The position numbers and the translations under genes were made by a program. A stretch of 64,000 bases of DNA, taken from NCBI GenBank assembly GCA_025757745.1, contig CP107217.1, positions 186,001 through 250,000 on the forward strand, given 5' to 3'. This DNA comes from Coriobacteriaceae bacterium. GTDB taxonomy: Bacteria; Actinomycetota; Coriobacteriia; Coriobacteriales; Coriobacteriaceae. Positions within the stretch are counted from its first letter, which is position 1, and each line of letters starts with the position of its first letter. This document shows, piece by piece, positions 55,488-64,000 of the stretch. Under the pieces are notes generated by a model, which saw only the letters and a program-made list of their open reading frames with translations, did not search any database and was not told the origin of the DNA.

Positions 55488-56159
55488 GTGAGCCGTTCTG
55501 CCCGTATTGGATTGATTGTCTTGGCGCTTGCGATCGCTGTGGTTGGCGCGGGCGCTGTCGGTATGGCATTTCTACCTGCTGCGGTGACGGAGCCGGTGGT
55601 CAAGCCTGTGACTCAATCTGTCGAACTTCTGACCGGCGACGACAAGCCCGAGACCATTACCGTTGATTTTGATGAGCAGCCGGCTGTGCTGGGTATTAGC
55701 AATTATCCGCGTATTCAGCTTGGGGCCATGCGCTATACCACGGATACAAGCCTGATCGATAGGGCGTCCGAGCTACTCAAGGGCAAAACATTTAAGCGTT
55801 GGTACGGATATGCGTCCTATCGGGCAAAAGCGAACGACATGGTTGGCGGATGCCACTCTTCCATCGAGCTGGACACTGCAAACGGCGCAAAGTTATGTGA
55901 TGTCTCGTACGATCCGGGCTACGAGGGCAATGAGGGGCCGGGCATCTACATCATGGACGGCGATGTCGCCTATGTCATGGAGGGCGACCAGACCGAGCTC
56001 AACGATTTTATGGGTCAGTGTATCCAAGATGCCTATAAACAGACCTGCTTGCCTGACCCGCAGACTGCACGCGATAGTGGGTCTGCCCGTACATGGCTGT
56101 TCGAGGATGAGATGCCCTGGACCGTCGAATCGGGAAGTACGGGTTCGGCGAAGGAGTAG
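55488..56159 (+). CDS. Hypothetical secreted or anchored protein
   Basis: This 223-residue protein is not recognised. It has an N-terminal membrane anchor or signal peptide (IGLIVLALAIAVVGAGAVG, about 6-24), then a linker with Pro and Val and a compact domain containing KTFKRWYGYASYRAKANDMV and YIMDGDVAYVMEGDQTEL. Two Cys (GGCHSS and KLCDV) may pair. The GTG at 55488 is the best start by position of the signal; the ribosome binding site is weak (GGGGTG). It is divergent from the other orphan gene and lies in the same repeat-bounded islet. Confidence 0.55.
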   Translation: MSRSARIGLIVLALAIAVVGAGAVGMAFLPAAVTEPVVKPVTQSVELLTGDDKPETITVDFDEQPAVLGISNYPRIQLGAMRYTTDTSLIDRASELLKGKTFKRWYGYASYRAKANDMVGGCHSSIELDTANGAKLCDVSYDPGYEGNEGPGIYIMDGDVAYVMEGDQTELNDFMGQCIQDAYKQTCLPDPQTARDSGSARTWLFEDEMPWTVESGSTGSAKE

Positions 56160-56167
56160 AGACCGCG

Positions 56168-56202
56168 ACCACCACAAAGGTGCCTGTCCTCTTTGTGGTG
56201 GT
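56168..56202 (+). repeat. Dispersed CCACAAAGG-type element
   Basis: ACCACCACAAAGG and CTTTGTGGTGGT arms; the core reads TGCCTGTCCT, one base off the consensus. It starts eight bases after the orphan gene's stop codon. Confidence 0.75.
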
Positions 56203-56212
56203 TTTCGGTCTG

Positions 56213-56427
56213 TCTCGATCTGTAACATCTTGGCCGCTAAAAGTGGGCCCGGTGTTACAGATTTAGATTTTTGATCCGGGTGTTTTCTGTTCGTCTCGAT
56301 TTGTAACAGATAGAGCTCTATTTGCTGACTAGATGTTACAGATTTAGATAAACGGGTGCGCTGGTCATTTCATCTCGATCTGTAACATCTAGAGCCATAA
56401 ACAGCCGCTAGATGTTACAGATTGAGA
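56213..56427. repeat. Tandem palindrome array, three units
   Basis: Unit arms: 56213-56227 with 56253-56267, 56294-56308 with 56334-56348, 56373-56387 with 56413-56427. Starts are 81 and 79 bases apart. Arm sequences are highly conserved, while the central 25 bases and the spacers vary. Confidence 0.85.
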
Positions 56428-56489
56428 TAGTAAGGGGACGAGGCCGTAGCGGGTGAGCGCACCTGCTCCCTATCTTTCAATCACTCAGA

Positions 56490-56516
56490 AAATCTTATAT
56501 ATAGAGACTTAGATTT
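56490..56516 (+). promoter_or_regulatory. Heat-shock operator motif before clpB
   Basis: AAATCTTATAT, five bases, GACTTAGATTT, identical half sites and spacing to the dnaK site. TATAAG just downstream can act as -10 box. It lies 90 bases before the clpB ATG. Confidence 0.6.
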
Positions 56517-56605
56517 ATGTATAAGATCGCGCAAAGCTGGCAACAATACTTCTCGAACAACGTGAAGCCGCCCCGTAGGGCGGCCGCCCCAAGAGAGGTG
56601 ATTCC

Positions 56606-59233
56606 ATGAGAATCGATAAGCTAGCAATGACGTCGCGCGAGGCGCTGCAGACCGCCATGAGCACGGCTGCCGACGCGCAGGCCGGCGCGGTGGAGCCGAT
56701 TCACTTGCTGTCCGCCCTGCTCGGTGCCGGCGAGCGCAATATCTCCGTGATCATCGAGCGCATCGGTGCCGACCCGGCCCAGCTTGCACGCTCCACACAA
56801 GATGCCATCGACCATGCGCCCAAGGTGTCGGGCGAGGGTCAGCAGATGGGCCTGTCCAACGAGCTCGTCCGCGTCATCGAGAAGGCCGAGAAGAAGGCCA
56901 CCAAGATGGGCGACAGCTTTGTGGTGACCGAGCATCTGCTGATGGCGCTTGCCGAGGACAAGGGCGAGGCCGGCCGCGTTCTTCGCGACGCCGGCGTCAC
57001 CAAGGAGCGCATCGAGCAGGTCTACGAGGAACTGCGCGGCGATGACCGCGTGACGTCTGCCGAGGACAAGACCCAGTTTGAGGCGCTGGAGCAGTACGGA
57101 CGCAATATCTGCGATCTTGCCCGCGCCGGTAAGCTCGACCCGGTCATCGGCCGTACCAACGAGATCCGTCGTACCATTCAGGTCCTGTCCCGCCGCACCA
57201 AGAACAACCCCGTGCTCATCGGTGAGCCGGGCGTCGGTAAAACAGCTATCGTCGAGGGCATCGCCCAGCGTATCGTGGCCGGCGACGTGCCGAGTACGCT
57301 GCGCGACCGCGACCTCATCGAGCTCGACATGAGCGCGCTGGTCGCCGGCGCCAAGTACCGCGGTGAGTTCGAGGACCGCTTGAAGGCCGTGCTCAAGGAG
57401 GTACAGAAGTCCGAGGGCAAGGTCATCCTGTTCATCGATGAGCTCCACACCATCGTGGGCGCGGGTGCCACCGAGGGCTCCATGGACGCCGGCAACATCC
57501 TCAAGCCGGCGCTCGCCCGTGGCGACCTGCATGCGATCGGCGCGACCACGCTCGACGAATACCGCAAGTACATCGAGAAGGACGCGGCGCTCGCCCGTCG
57601 TTTCCAGACCGTTATGGTGAGCGAGCCTACCGTCGAGGACACCATCTCGATTCTGCGTGGCCTCAAGGAGAAGTACGAGATCTTCCACGGCGTGCATATC
57701 ACCGATAGTGCACTCGTGGCCGCCGCCGACCTCTCCGATCGCTACATCGCCGACCGCTTCCTGCCCGACAAGGCCATCGACCTGGTCGATGAGGCCGCAA
57801 GCCGCCTGCGCATGGAGCTCGACAGCATGCCGGTCGAGATCGACGCCACCACGCGTCAGCTCACCCAGCTGCAGATCGAGGAGCAGGCGCTCATGAAGGA
57901 GACCGACGACGCCTCCAAGGAGCGTCTGGAGGCCCTGCGCCAAGAGATTGCCGAGGTCCAGGAAAAGCTCAACGTGCAAAAGGCCGGCTGGCTCAACCAA
58001 AAGAACGCCATCGACCACGTGCAAGAGCTCAAGGGACAGCTCGACGAGGCCAGGAGCGAAGAGGAGCGCGCGACGCGCAACGGCGATCTGGGTCGTGCGT
58101 CCGAGCTGCGCTACTCCGTGATTCCTGGTCTGCAGCAGCAGATTCAGGATTCCGAGGCTGCGCTCGAGGCGCAAAAGCAGCAGGACGGCGAGGGTCTCAA
58201 CGAACAGGTGACCTCTGATGAGATCGCCGAGGTCGTGAGCGCCTGGACCGGCGTGCCCGTCTCCAAGATGATGCAGGGCGAGCTCGACAAGCTGAAGGGC
58301 CTGGAGGGCGAGCTGCATAAGCGCGTCATCGGCCAGGACGAGGCCGTCTCCGCCGTCGCCGCAGCTGTGCGCCGCAGCCGTGCGGGCCTCTCCGATCCGG
58401 ACAAGCCCATCGGAAGCTTCTTCTTCCTGGGTCCTACCGGCGTGGGTAAGACCGAGCTCGCCAAGGCGCTTGCCGAGTGCCTGTTCGATGACGAGCGTGC
58501 GCTCGTGCGTATCGACATGTCCGAGTACATGGAGAAGTTCAGCGTCCAGCGTCTGATCGGTGCGCCTCCGGGATACGTGGGCTACGACGAGGGCGGACAG
58601 CTCACCGAAGCCGTGCGCCGTCGTCCGTACTCCGTGATCTTGCTTGACGAGATGGAGAAGGCCCATCCAGATGTCTTCAACGTGCTGCTGCAGGTGCTTG
58701 ACGACGGCCGTCTGACCGACGGTCAGGGTCGCCAGGTGTCCTTCAAGAACACGATTATCATCATGACGAGCAACGTGGGCTCCAAGGCTATCGCCGAGCT
58801 TTCGGGCAAGGACGAGGAGGAGATGCGCCATCAGGTCGACGCGGCCATGGCTCAGACCTTCCGCCCCGAGTTCCTCAACCGTATCGACGATATCGTGGTG
58901 TTCCATCCGCTCGGCATGGCGCAGATCGAGAAGATCGTCGACATCCAGCTCGCCGACGTCCGCGCGCGTCTGGCCAGGGAGCGCATGACGCTTGCCATCA
59001 CCCCGGCGGCCAAGCAGATGCTCGCCGTGGGCGGCCTGGACCCGGTCTTTGGCGCCCGTCCGCTCAAGCGTCTGGTCCAGCGCGAGGTCGTGGATGCCAT
59101 CGCCGCCGCTATCATCGACGGCACGGTGCGCGAGGGCGATCAGGTGACGGTCGATGTCGACAAGGACGGCGGCTTTACCGTCGTGTGCGACAATACGCCG
59201 GCGGCCACCTACGAGGTCCCCGACGCCGAGTAG
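56606..59233 (+). CDS. clpB: ATP-dependent disaggregase ClpB
   Basis: This 875-residue Hsp100 threads aggregated proteins with DnaK's help. It has the N-terminal repeat domain (about 1-145), AAA-1 with Walker [14 protein letters not shown] (about 206-218) and Walker [17 protein letters not shown]. The middle coiled-coil (about 405-520) includes [20 protein letters not shown]-2 has Walker [15 protein letters not shown] (about 610-623) and Walker [17 protein letters not shown]. The coiled-coil separates it from ClpC. AGAGAGGTGA precedes the ATG. It shares its promoter motif with dnaK. Confidence 0.97.
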   Translation: MRIDKLAMTSREALQTAMSTAADAQAGAVEPIHLLSALLGAGERNISVIIERIGADPAQLARSTQDAIDHAPKVSGEGQQMGLSNELVRVIEKAEKKATKMGDSFVVTEHLLMALAEDKGEAGRVLRDAGVTKERIEQVYEELRGDDRVTSAEDKTQFEALEQYGRNICDLARAGKLDPVIGRTNEIRRTIQVLSRRTKNNPVLIGEPGVGKTAIVEGIAQRIVAGDVPSTLRDRDLIELDMSALVAGAKYRGEFEDRLKAVLKEVQKSEGKVILFIDELHTIVGAGATEGSMDAGNILKPALARGDLHAIGATTLDEYRKYIEKDAALARRFQTVMVSEPTVEDTISILRGLKEKYEIFHGVHITDSALVAAADLSDRYIADRFLPDKAIDLVDEAASRLRMELDSMPVEIDATTRQLTQLQIEEQALMKETDDASKERLEALRQEIAEVQEKLNVQKAGWLNQKNAIDHVQELKGQLDEARSEEERATRNGDLGRASELRYSVIPGLQQQIQDSEAALEAQKQQDGEGLNEQVTSDEIAEVVSAWTGVPVSKMMQGELDKLKGLEGELHKRVIGQDEAVSAVAAAVRRSRAGLSDPDKPIGSFFFLGPTGVGKTELAKALAECLFDDERALVRIDMSEYMEKFSVQRLIGAPPGYVGYDEGGQLTEAVRRRPYSVILLDEMEKAHPDVFNVLLQVLDDGRLTDGQGRQVSFKNTIIIMTSNVGSKAIAELSGKDEEEMRHQVDAAMAQTFRPEFLNRIDDIVVFHPLGMAQIEKIVDIQLADVRARLARERMTLAITPAAKQMLAVGGLDPVFGARPLKRLVQREVVDAIAAAIIDGTVREGDQVTVDVDKDGGFTVVCDNTPAATYEVPDAE

Positions 59234-59278
59234 ATTTTTGGGAGATGCCTTAAAACCTGCCAGTCGTCTCTAAACGCC

Positions 59279-59315
59279 AAGGGCGGCGGATCCAATTGGG
59301 TCCGCCGCCCTTTTT
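59279..59315 (+). terminator. Intrinsic terminator after clpB
   Basis: AAGGGCGGCGGA pairs with TCCGCCGCCCTT and a T-run of five follows. Confidence 0.85.
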
Positions 59316-59365
59316 CGTGCGACAATCGATGATGTTGAACGGATGCGATGCAAGGAGCTATGCAG

Positions 59366-59560
59366 ATGAAAGACGAGAACAAGACGAACGCACCGGCGGC
59401 TGAGGCAGTGCCCGCCGCACCCAAGCCTGCGCCTAAACCGGCGCCCAAGCCGCGCGACCCCTACATCCGCGCCGAGAACGAGGACGACGACGGCTACGAT
59501 CCCTACAGCGATCGCCGCCCCGAGCGCGAGCCGATGTTCGAAGCCGACCCGTGGCGCTGA
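59366..59560 (+). CDS. Small Pro/Ala-rich acidic protein
   Basis: This 64-residue protein has a low-complexity first half (AAPKPAPKPAPKPRD) and an acidic, Tyr- and Arg-containing second half (ENEDDDGYDPYSDRRPERE). No domain is recognised, and the whole chain is likely disordered. AAGGAG eight bases before the ATG at 59366 gives good support for translation; ATGs at 59348 and 59360 are spaced badly. It stands alone between clpB and a convergent gene. Confidence 0.6.
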   Translation: MKDENKTNAPAAEAVPAAPKPAPKPAPKPRDPYIRAENEDDDGYDPYSDRRPEREPMFEADPWR

Positions 59561-59584
59561 GTGCCACCCAAAAGGCCGCCAATA

Positions 59585-59651
59585 AGTTGCGGTGAAATAG
59601 GGACTGTTTTGCAGTTTGATCAGCAAAAACCGTCCCTATTCCACCGCAACT
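59585..59651. repeat. Palindrome AGTTGCGGTG family, copy 2
   Basis: Outer arms 59585-59604 and 59632-59651 pair with one mismatch, and inner GTTTTGC/GCAAAAAC extends the stem. It shares AGTTGCGGTG...CCACCGCAACT with copy 1 at 18811-18877 and again separates convergent genes. Confidence 0.75.
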
Positions 59652-59692
59652 GCGTTAGGGATGTGGATGTCGGGCGGCTGTCTTCGGGCTGG

Positions 59693-61195
59693 CTAGTCCT
59701 GGGCCTTGATGCTCGGCAGGAGAATCTGGGCGAGGTAGTCGGTCTCGAGTTTGGTCGCGGTGTCTGCCTTGCCGTCTTTACCGACCAGGTCGTTTTTGAT
59801 CTGGCTGTATGTGTAGCGGTTGCCGGTCGTGAGCTCGACAAGCTCAATCGCCGTGTCCATGGGGTAGGTCGACACGGGGTTCTGCGTGCGCCCGTTGATG
59901 GTTTGCGGAATCACGTACGGATAGACAGGGCCGCTGGCGTAGACGGTGTAGCCGTTGCCCAGGCTGACCGTGCCCAAAACCGTATCGCCGTCATCGGGGG
60001 TAAAGGTCTCGCCGTCGCGCACTGCGACAAGCGTCACGAGCGGTGTGTTGGTGTCGCTGTCCAGATAAATGCACAGCGTGCTGCCGTTTTGCCAGGTTGC
60101 GACCTTGCCATACCACTCAACCGGAATATCGAGCTGATACAGGTTCGTCGCCTTGTGCCGAGCGTCGGCATCGCGGGCGGACTGAGCCTCGCTTGCGCTT
60201 ACGGCGTTGGCGGCGGCATCGCGGCGCGTAATTGCCGCCTGCTGGAGTATCTTTGCCGCGGCGGCAGAGCTTGCGCCCCCTTCCTCGGCATACTTGGCGG
60301 CGGCATCGATCTGGTCGTCAGTCACCGTGTCGGCCGAAGGTACCTTGAGCTTAAAGGTGGCTTGAGCGCGCAGATCCTGCCCATCGCTCTTAATGGTGAC
60401 CTGCGCCTTGGTGGTCGGGACGGTGTAGATGGTGCCGTCTTCCGCGATGGGGGATCCAGCAATGGAGAGCGTGTAATCGCCGGGCAGCAGCTTAATGCCG
60501 CGACCGTGCTCGTCAACGTAGAGCGTTTCGCTCACAGAAGAGCCGTCGGAGTCCTGGCCACTCACCTGCACGGGGATCTTTGAGCCGGTGGAGCAGTCGA
60601 GCCCCGCGGCATGTACGCCAATTTGCACCGACATCATGGTATGGGCGTTTGCGGCAACCACGGCGGCCCGCTCTTGCTGGTATCCGTTCCAAGCCGCATA
60701 GCCCGCGCCGCCGGCGACGAGCGCGATGGCAACAACGCCTGCCACCATCAGGTTGCGTCGCCTGGGCGACATCTTGCGATGGCGAACCTCGGCCTCGCGT
60801 GCCGAGGGAACGGACGGCAGGGGAATATCGCCCATGGCGATGGTCTCGTCTACGGCAGGCGCAGAGCCTAAGCCAGGGAGCTCGCGGGTCAGCGAATCTT
60901 CGGCGGGCAAGCTGTCGAGCAAGATGGTTTCCTCGCTCGTGTCGGATTCGGGCTGGTCGTCGGCCTCGCATTCGGATTCCTCGTGCCCCGCCTCGTCCTC
61001 GGTGGGCGCGGCGCCATCGTCTTTTGCATCCTGATCATCGGGCTGCGCTTCGATTTCCGGCTCATCTCGCACATCAACGCTCGAATCGTCAAACGCAATC
61101 TCGGCCAGTGCAATCTGGTCAAGGCTCTCCAGGGCCTCGGCACACGCTTCTGCATCTTGGGCCGCATCCTCTTGGCCCATCGTCTCATCTTTCAT
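59693..61195 (-). CDS. Single-pass membrane protein with acidic cytoplasmic domain
   Basis: This 500-residue protein is not recognised. Residues 1-140 are strongly acidic and probably disordered. RHRKMSPRRR precedes one membrane helix (about 149-169). The outer part has a carboxypeptidase-regulatory-like beta domain (VSETLYVDEHGRGIKLLPGD, about 235-255), a helical Ala-rich segment (about 310-350) and a final beta domain with YGKVATWQNGSTLCIYLDSD. The type resembles Coriobacterial zinc-ribbon or anti-sigma-like envelope proteins, but no function is claimed. The ATG at 61195 follows TTGGGGGA. Confidence 0.65.
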   Translation of the reverse strand: MKDETMGQEDAAQDAEACAEALESLDQIALAEIAFDDSSVDVRDEPEIEAQPDDQDAKDDGAAPTEDEAGHEESECEADDQPESDTSEETILLDSLPAEDSLTRELPGLGSAPAVDETIAMGDIPLPSVPSAREAEVRHRKMSPRRRNLMVAGVVAIALVAGGAGYAAWNGYQQERAAVVAANAHTMMSVQIGVHAAGLDCSTGSKIPVQVSGQDSDGSSVSETLYVDEHGRGIKLLPGDYTLSIAGSPIAEDGTIYTVPTTKAQVTIKSDGQDLRAQATFKLKVPSADTVTDDQIDAAAKYAEEGGASSAAAAKILQQAAITRRDAAANAVSASEAQSARDADARHKATNLYQLDIPVEWYGKVATWQNGSTLCIYLDSDTNTPLVTLVAVRDGETFTPDDGDTVLGTVSLGNGYTVYASGPVYPYVIPQTINGRTQNPVSTYPMDTAIELVELTTGNRYTYSQIKNDLVGKDGKADTATKLETDYLAQILLPSIKAQD

Positions 61196-61323
61196 ATATC
61201 CCCCAAGCTCAATATCGGGACAACACTGTACCCAAAAATGGAGCCATATAAAGCGCATGCGAAATATAAGATCCGATTTAACCCGAGTGCATCGTTTAGC
61301 CGCATCCTCGCGGCAGCAAAAAG

Positions 61324-61358
61324 CCCCCGGAACGTGAACGAATCACATTCCGGGGGCC
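61324..61358 (-). terminator. Terminator after the DUF5692 gene
   Basis: GCCCCCGGAA pairs with TTCCGGGGGC. An A-run on the plus strand to its left gives a U-run for minus-strand transcripts. Confidence 0.75.
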
Positions 61359-61428
61359 CTGCAATGCGTTGAGTTGCGCGGAGCCGGTTATGCGGCTTCG
61401 TACTCAAGCGATGTTTGCGTCAGGCGCG

Positions 61429-62436
61429 TTACTCAGCGTGCGCGTAATCAACCTTGGCGCGGCGAGCGGTGGCCTTCTCCCAGTCGCTGGTGCCCTCAAA
61501 GACATCCTGCTTGTAGGGATTGCGGCCGAGCTTCTTGGCGCGGTAGGCGATGTAGATGATCGCGGCGACGTTGGCGACCAGTGCGGCGATCGAGACTGCG
61601 GTGGCGGCACCGGGGTCCAGCGTGGAGTGGGTCACAAAGATGGACTCCTCCTGGAAATACGGGAACACCTGGGCAAACATGCACCAAATGGCCAGCGTAA
61701 AGGCGCGGTTCTGGATCCATCCACCCTTGTTCCAGATAAAGGCGGCGACGGTGGGCGCCAGCAGCAGCGCAAAGCCGCAGAACCAGGAGTGGGTGGGCAG
61801 GCAGTTGTAGGTGTAGCAGAAGTTCCAGATATCGTAGGCGATGATGTAGACCCAGGTCATGTCGGGCCACAGCATGTCGGTCTGATCCTCGGAGGCGTAG
61901 ACGCTCCACCAACCGGTCATGCAGAAGATGTTGATGAGACCGGCGATGCCGTTGAACACGTTGTTCCAGCCGGCCAGCTGCGTAGCACCTTCGGAGGTGA
62001 CCCAAGTGGACTGGCCCAGGACAAAGAAGTGATAGGCGCTCTCAAAGTCGGACACGACGGCGATCATGATGTTGATGGCGACGATCACAAACGGCCATGC
62101 GCGGAACCAATGCGCCTTGCCGATCTTGCCCCACTGGTACTTAATGGCAATGAAGCCCCAGCAACCGGCCAGCGCCGCGTATACCTTGGCGTAGTGGAAC
62201 CAGCTGTTCTGGTACACATGGGTGGGGTTGGTGAGTGCCCACTCGGCACCTTGCGAAACGCCGATGGCGATGGCGACGCAGTAGATGGTCATGGCCAGCG
62301 GAGCCACGCCAAAGATGATTGCCGCGCCCAGCTTGGTGCGGCGGCCGACCTCGTTGAGCACGATCAGACCAATAAAGACCATGGCCCAGCCGGCCCAGTG
62401 GATAAGGGCATCGCTACCCCAAACATCGAACAGCAT
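61429..62436 (-). CDS. DUF5692 family membrane protein
   Basis: This 335-residue protein has about nine hydrophobic segments and matches my memory of DUF5692, a family of gut-bacterial membrane proteins without a known role. Trp- and Cys-rich loops are notable: VYAALAGCWGFIAIKYQWGK, CMTGWWSVYASEDQTDMLWP and DIWNFCYTYNCLPTHSWFCG. AAAGGAG precedes the ATG. It lies 63 bases after the TetR gene on the same strand, separated by a hairpin, and close to a divergent redox gene, which suggests a common regulon. Confidence 0.75.
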   Translation of the reverse strand: MLFDVWGSDALIHWAGWAMVFIGLIVLNEVGRRTKLGAAIIFGVAPLAMTIYCVAIAIGVSQGAEWALTNPTHVYQNSWFHYAKVYAALAGCWGFIAIKYQWGKIGKAHWFRAWPFVIVAINIMIAVVSDFESAYHFFVLGQSTWVTSEGATQLAGWNNVFNGIAGLINIFCMTGWWSVYASEDQTDMLWPDMTWVYIIAYDIWNFCYTYNCLPTHSWFCGFALLLAPTVAAFIWNKGGWIQNRAFTLAIWCMFAQVFPYFQEESIFVTHSTLDPGAATAVSIAALVANVAAIIYIAYRAKKLGRNPYKQDVFEGTSDWEKATARRAKVDYAHAE

Positions 62437-62454
62437 GCTGCTCTCCTTTCACAC

Positions 62455-62482
62455 GCCCGCGGCCCCTCTTCTGATCGCGGGC
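62455..62482 (-). terminator. Hairpin between the TetR and DUF5692 genes
   Basis: GCCCGC and GCGGGC arms with a 16-base loop. No T-run; partial terminator at best. Confidence 0.4.
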
Positions 62483-62499
62483 AGTTTGGCTAAATGTCG

Positions 62500-63162
62500 T
62501 CAGTTCTGGGGCTTGCGCTCCGGATACTTGGCGGTATAGCCCTCGATGTGGAGCGTCGAGGCGATGATTTCCTTGACCGTCTCGTCGGGCACATCGGGGT
62601 GCGTGCGGATATACATCAACAACCCCATGATGAGGGTGTAGAACGTCTCGTAGACATGGTCGATGCGTAGCTCATGATGGGCGACAAAATCCACCACGGT
62701 GGTGTCGCAGATATACTGCGCCACGCGCTGGACCACGTTGTGCAAAAAGCCGCCGTAGAGCGCGCCGCTGCTCGAGGTGAGCGTGCTCGGCAGCTCGTGG
62801 CCGCTCACGACCAGGTGCTTAAAGAGCGGGGCGACGGTGTCGAGTGCGCCTTCGATGTCGCCGACCGTGCGGCTGGCGTTCCACTGCTCGAGCTCGGAGA
62901 TAAAACCGTCGATTGCCTCGTCCATGACGGCAGTGACGGCGGCGTCCATATCGGCGAAGTAGTGGTAGAACAACGAGCGCGTACAGCCGGCACGCTTGGT
63001 CACGGCCGATACCGAAAGATGCGACACGCCCAGCTCGGAGCTCACGGCGCGCACGGCGGCGAGAATCTCTCGACGGCGTTCGTCGCCCGTCAAGCGCTTT
63101 GCCGCGCTGTCGGGCGCGGGGACGGCGTCGGCCACAGAGGTGTTCGCTGCGTTACTGCTCAT
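62500..63162 (-). CDS. TetR/AcrR-family regulator
   Basis: This 220-residue repressor has a TetR helix-turn-helix (RREILAAVRAVSSELGVSHL, then SVSAVTKRAGCTRSLFYHYF, about residues 30-70). The ligand-binding C-terminal domain is variable, with LHNVVQRVAQYICDTTVVDF (about 140-160). The ATG at 63162 is preferred; a further ATG lies at 63180. Two inverted repeats in the divergent gap are candidate operators. It probably represses itself and the divergent redox gene, perhaps with DUF5692. The inducer is unknown. Confidence 0.85.
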   Translation of the reverse strand: MSSNAANTSVADAVPAPDSAAKRLTGDERRREILAAVRAVSSELGVSHLSVSAVTKRAGCTRSLFYHYFADMDAAVTAVMDEAIDGFISELEQWNASRTVGDIEGALDTVAPLFKHLVVSGHELPSTLTSSSGALYGGFLHNVVQRVAQYICDTTVVDFVAHHELRIDHVYETFYTLIMGLLMYIRTHPDVPDETVKEIIASTLHIEGYTAKYPERKPQN

Positions 63163-63221
63163 GCGCTTGCCGCCTTTCATCCGTTTGAGCCTGACCGTTC
63201 GCCTAACAGTCTTGAATATTG

Positions 63222-63236
63222 TTGACGGTTCGTCAA
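63222..63236. promoter_or_regulatory. TTGAC-N5-GTCAA operator candidate 1
   Basis: Inverted repeat TTGAC, GGTTC, GTCAA in the gap between the TetR gene and the redox gene. Confidence 0.55.
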
Positions 63237-63244
63237 TACTATTT

Positions 63245-63259
63245 TTGACACAATGTCAA
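63245..63259. promoter_or_regulatory. TTGACA-CAA-TGTCAA operator candidate 2
   Basis: Perfect 6-base inverted repeat eight bases after candidate 1. TTGACA may double as a -35 box for the plus-strand gene. Confidence 0.6.
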
Positions 63260-63352
63260 CAATGGCGGGTGAACGGTATAGGGGCATGCCCGACCTGCAA
63301 AAAAAGAGGGGCGCCGCGGTCTCGCCGGACTGCGGCAAGAGAAGGGACAACC

Positions 63353-64000
63353 ATGATTCTCAACGGACCGGGAATTAGTTACACCGAGCCCGACATCGGT
63401 TCGGAGTTCGTGCCGCCGCTGCCGGAGCATCCGCGCGAGGCAATCGTCAAGCTGTGCGAGCACTGCACTAACCGTCTGCTGCATCGCGACGAGCTGCTGG
63501 GCTACGAGTACTGGTCGTTTGCCGAGGCCGCAACCGACGAGCAGGCCGAAGTGCTCTGCAAGATGAAGATGCGCCGTCCCTATACGCTGCCCGAGATGGT
63601 CAAGCTCACCGGCATGCCTGAGGCCCAGATCGAGAAGATGCTCGACGACATGAGCTACACGGGTCTGCTCGAGTACAACTGGGAAAATCCCGAGCGCGCC
63701 AAGCAGTGGGTGCTGCCCATGTTGGTACCGGGTTCCGCCGAGTTCCTCAACATGCGCGTGGGCCAGCTCGAAGAGCACCCGGTCTATGCCAAGTTCTTTG
63801 AGCAGGCGTCCAAGGGGCCGCTGTCCCGTGCTACGCCGATGGTGCCGCCCGGAGGTGCCGGTATCGGCATGCACGTCATTCCGGTCGAGAAGGCCATCGA
63901 CGCCGCAAGCACCTCGGTGCCGATCGAGCATATCGAGCATTGGCTCGACAAATACGAGGGTAAGTATGCCGCCAGCACCTGCAGCTGCCGCGCGAGCCGT
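63353..64000 (+). CDS. Iron-sulfur/FAD oxidoreductase, N-terminal part (runs off the window)
   Basis: The frame is open from the ATG at 63353 to the window end, 216 codons. GAGAAGGGA precedes the start. The visible part is soluble, with a helical CxxC-bearing segment (IVKLCEHCTNRLLHRDELLG, about residues 31-50), a winged-helix-like stretch (RRPYTLPEMVKLTGMPEAQI) and a final block STCSCRASR with two Cys. As I recall, proteins with this start continue into ferredoxin and FAD-dependent oxidoreductase domains in Coriobacteria. The catalytic part lies beyond the window, so the call rests on recall. The upstream TetR operators suggest inducible expression. Confidence 0.6.
   Translation, partial: MILNGPGISYTEPDIGSEFVPPLPEHPREAIVKLCEHCTNRLLHRDELLGYEYWSFAEAATDEQAEVLCKMKMRRPYTLPEMVKLTGMPEAQIEKMLDDMSYTGLLEYNWENPERAKQWVLPMLVPGSAEFLNMRVGQLEEHPVYAKFFEQASKGPLSRATPMVPPGGAGIGMHVIPVEKAIDAASTSVPIEHIEHWLDKYEGKYAASTCSCRASR

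Noticed and set aside
56213..56427. CRISPR array
   Set aside because: Units are palindromes with variable centres inside the repeat, only one to three per site, and no cas genes are in the window.
56621..58906. Long minus-strand frame opposite clpB
   Set aside because: Shadow of a highly biased coding sequence; clpB motifs are complete on the plus strand.

Overview
The window looks like a chromosomal piece of a Coriobacteriia gut actinobacterium, most likely Collinsella. The basis is high-GC coding, a dnaK-grpE-dnaJ-hspR heat-shock operon of actinobacterial type, luxS, hydrogenase maturation genes with nikR, DUF5692 and DUF4867 proteins, and many GC-rich intergenic palindromes. The genus call is inference from gene content and recalled families; no database search was possible.

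Layout. 1-5.7 kb: end of an Nramp-type transporter, an OatA-like acyltransferase, ribokinase plus nucleoside hydrolase (nucleoside and ribose salvage), luxS. 5.8-9.7 kb: a DUF4867 gene behind a strong palindrome, an AAA ATPase bounded by direct repeats, a GH1 glycosidase. 9.7-18.3 kb: a three-gene sensor/regulator operon (degenerate kinase, NarL-type kinase, response regulator), then a minus-strand operon of DUF4428, zinc-ribbon and SPFH proteins followed by a lipoprotein. 18.4-26.3 kb: a LuxR remnant, mgtA with a possible leader peptide, pyrE, a decayed RpiR-type gene, a PTS EIIA, a lipoprotein and a HAD phosphatase. 26.3-32.3 kb: a minus-strand NiFe-hydrogenase maturation operon (small His-rich protein, nikR, hypF, hypC, hypD, hypE). 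32.5-35.6 kb: thioredoxin, an orphan gene, and an AgrC/LytTR two-component pair. 35.9-42.1 kb: a giant sortase-anchored surface protein split by a frameshift in a C8 tract. 42.2-46.6 kb: nadA-nadB-nadC-niaR with a 19-bp-arm palindrome in front, then a ferredoxin. 47-51.4 kb: dnaK-grpE-dnaJ-hspR. 51.8-59.2 kb: an aconitase-family hydratase, an islet of two orphan genes wrapped in repeats, clpB. 59.4-64 kb: small proteins, a DUF5692 membrane protein, a TetR regulator and the start of a redox protein.

The gaps hold several families of dispersed palindromes. (1) A composite structured element occurs three times at gene 3' ends, with compensatory stem changes around an invariant AGAA loop. (2) A 55-bp palindrome with TCTCGATCTGTAACA arms occurs eight times, in tandem at about 80 bp spacing. 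(3) A CCACAAAGG...CCTTTGTGG element occurs seven times. (4) Other long hairpins sit between genes. Families 2 and 3 cluster around accessory orphan genes (the AAA ATPase and the 54.3-56.4 kb islet).

Regulation readable from sequence: dnaK and clpB share one promoter motif, probably bound by HspR. The nad operon has a palindrome probably bound by NiaR. The TetR gene and the divergent redox gene share two TTGAC/GTCAA operators.
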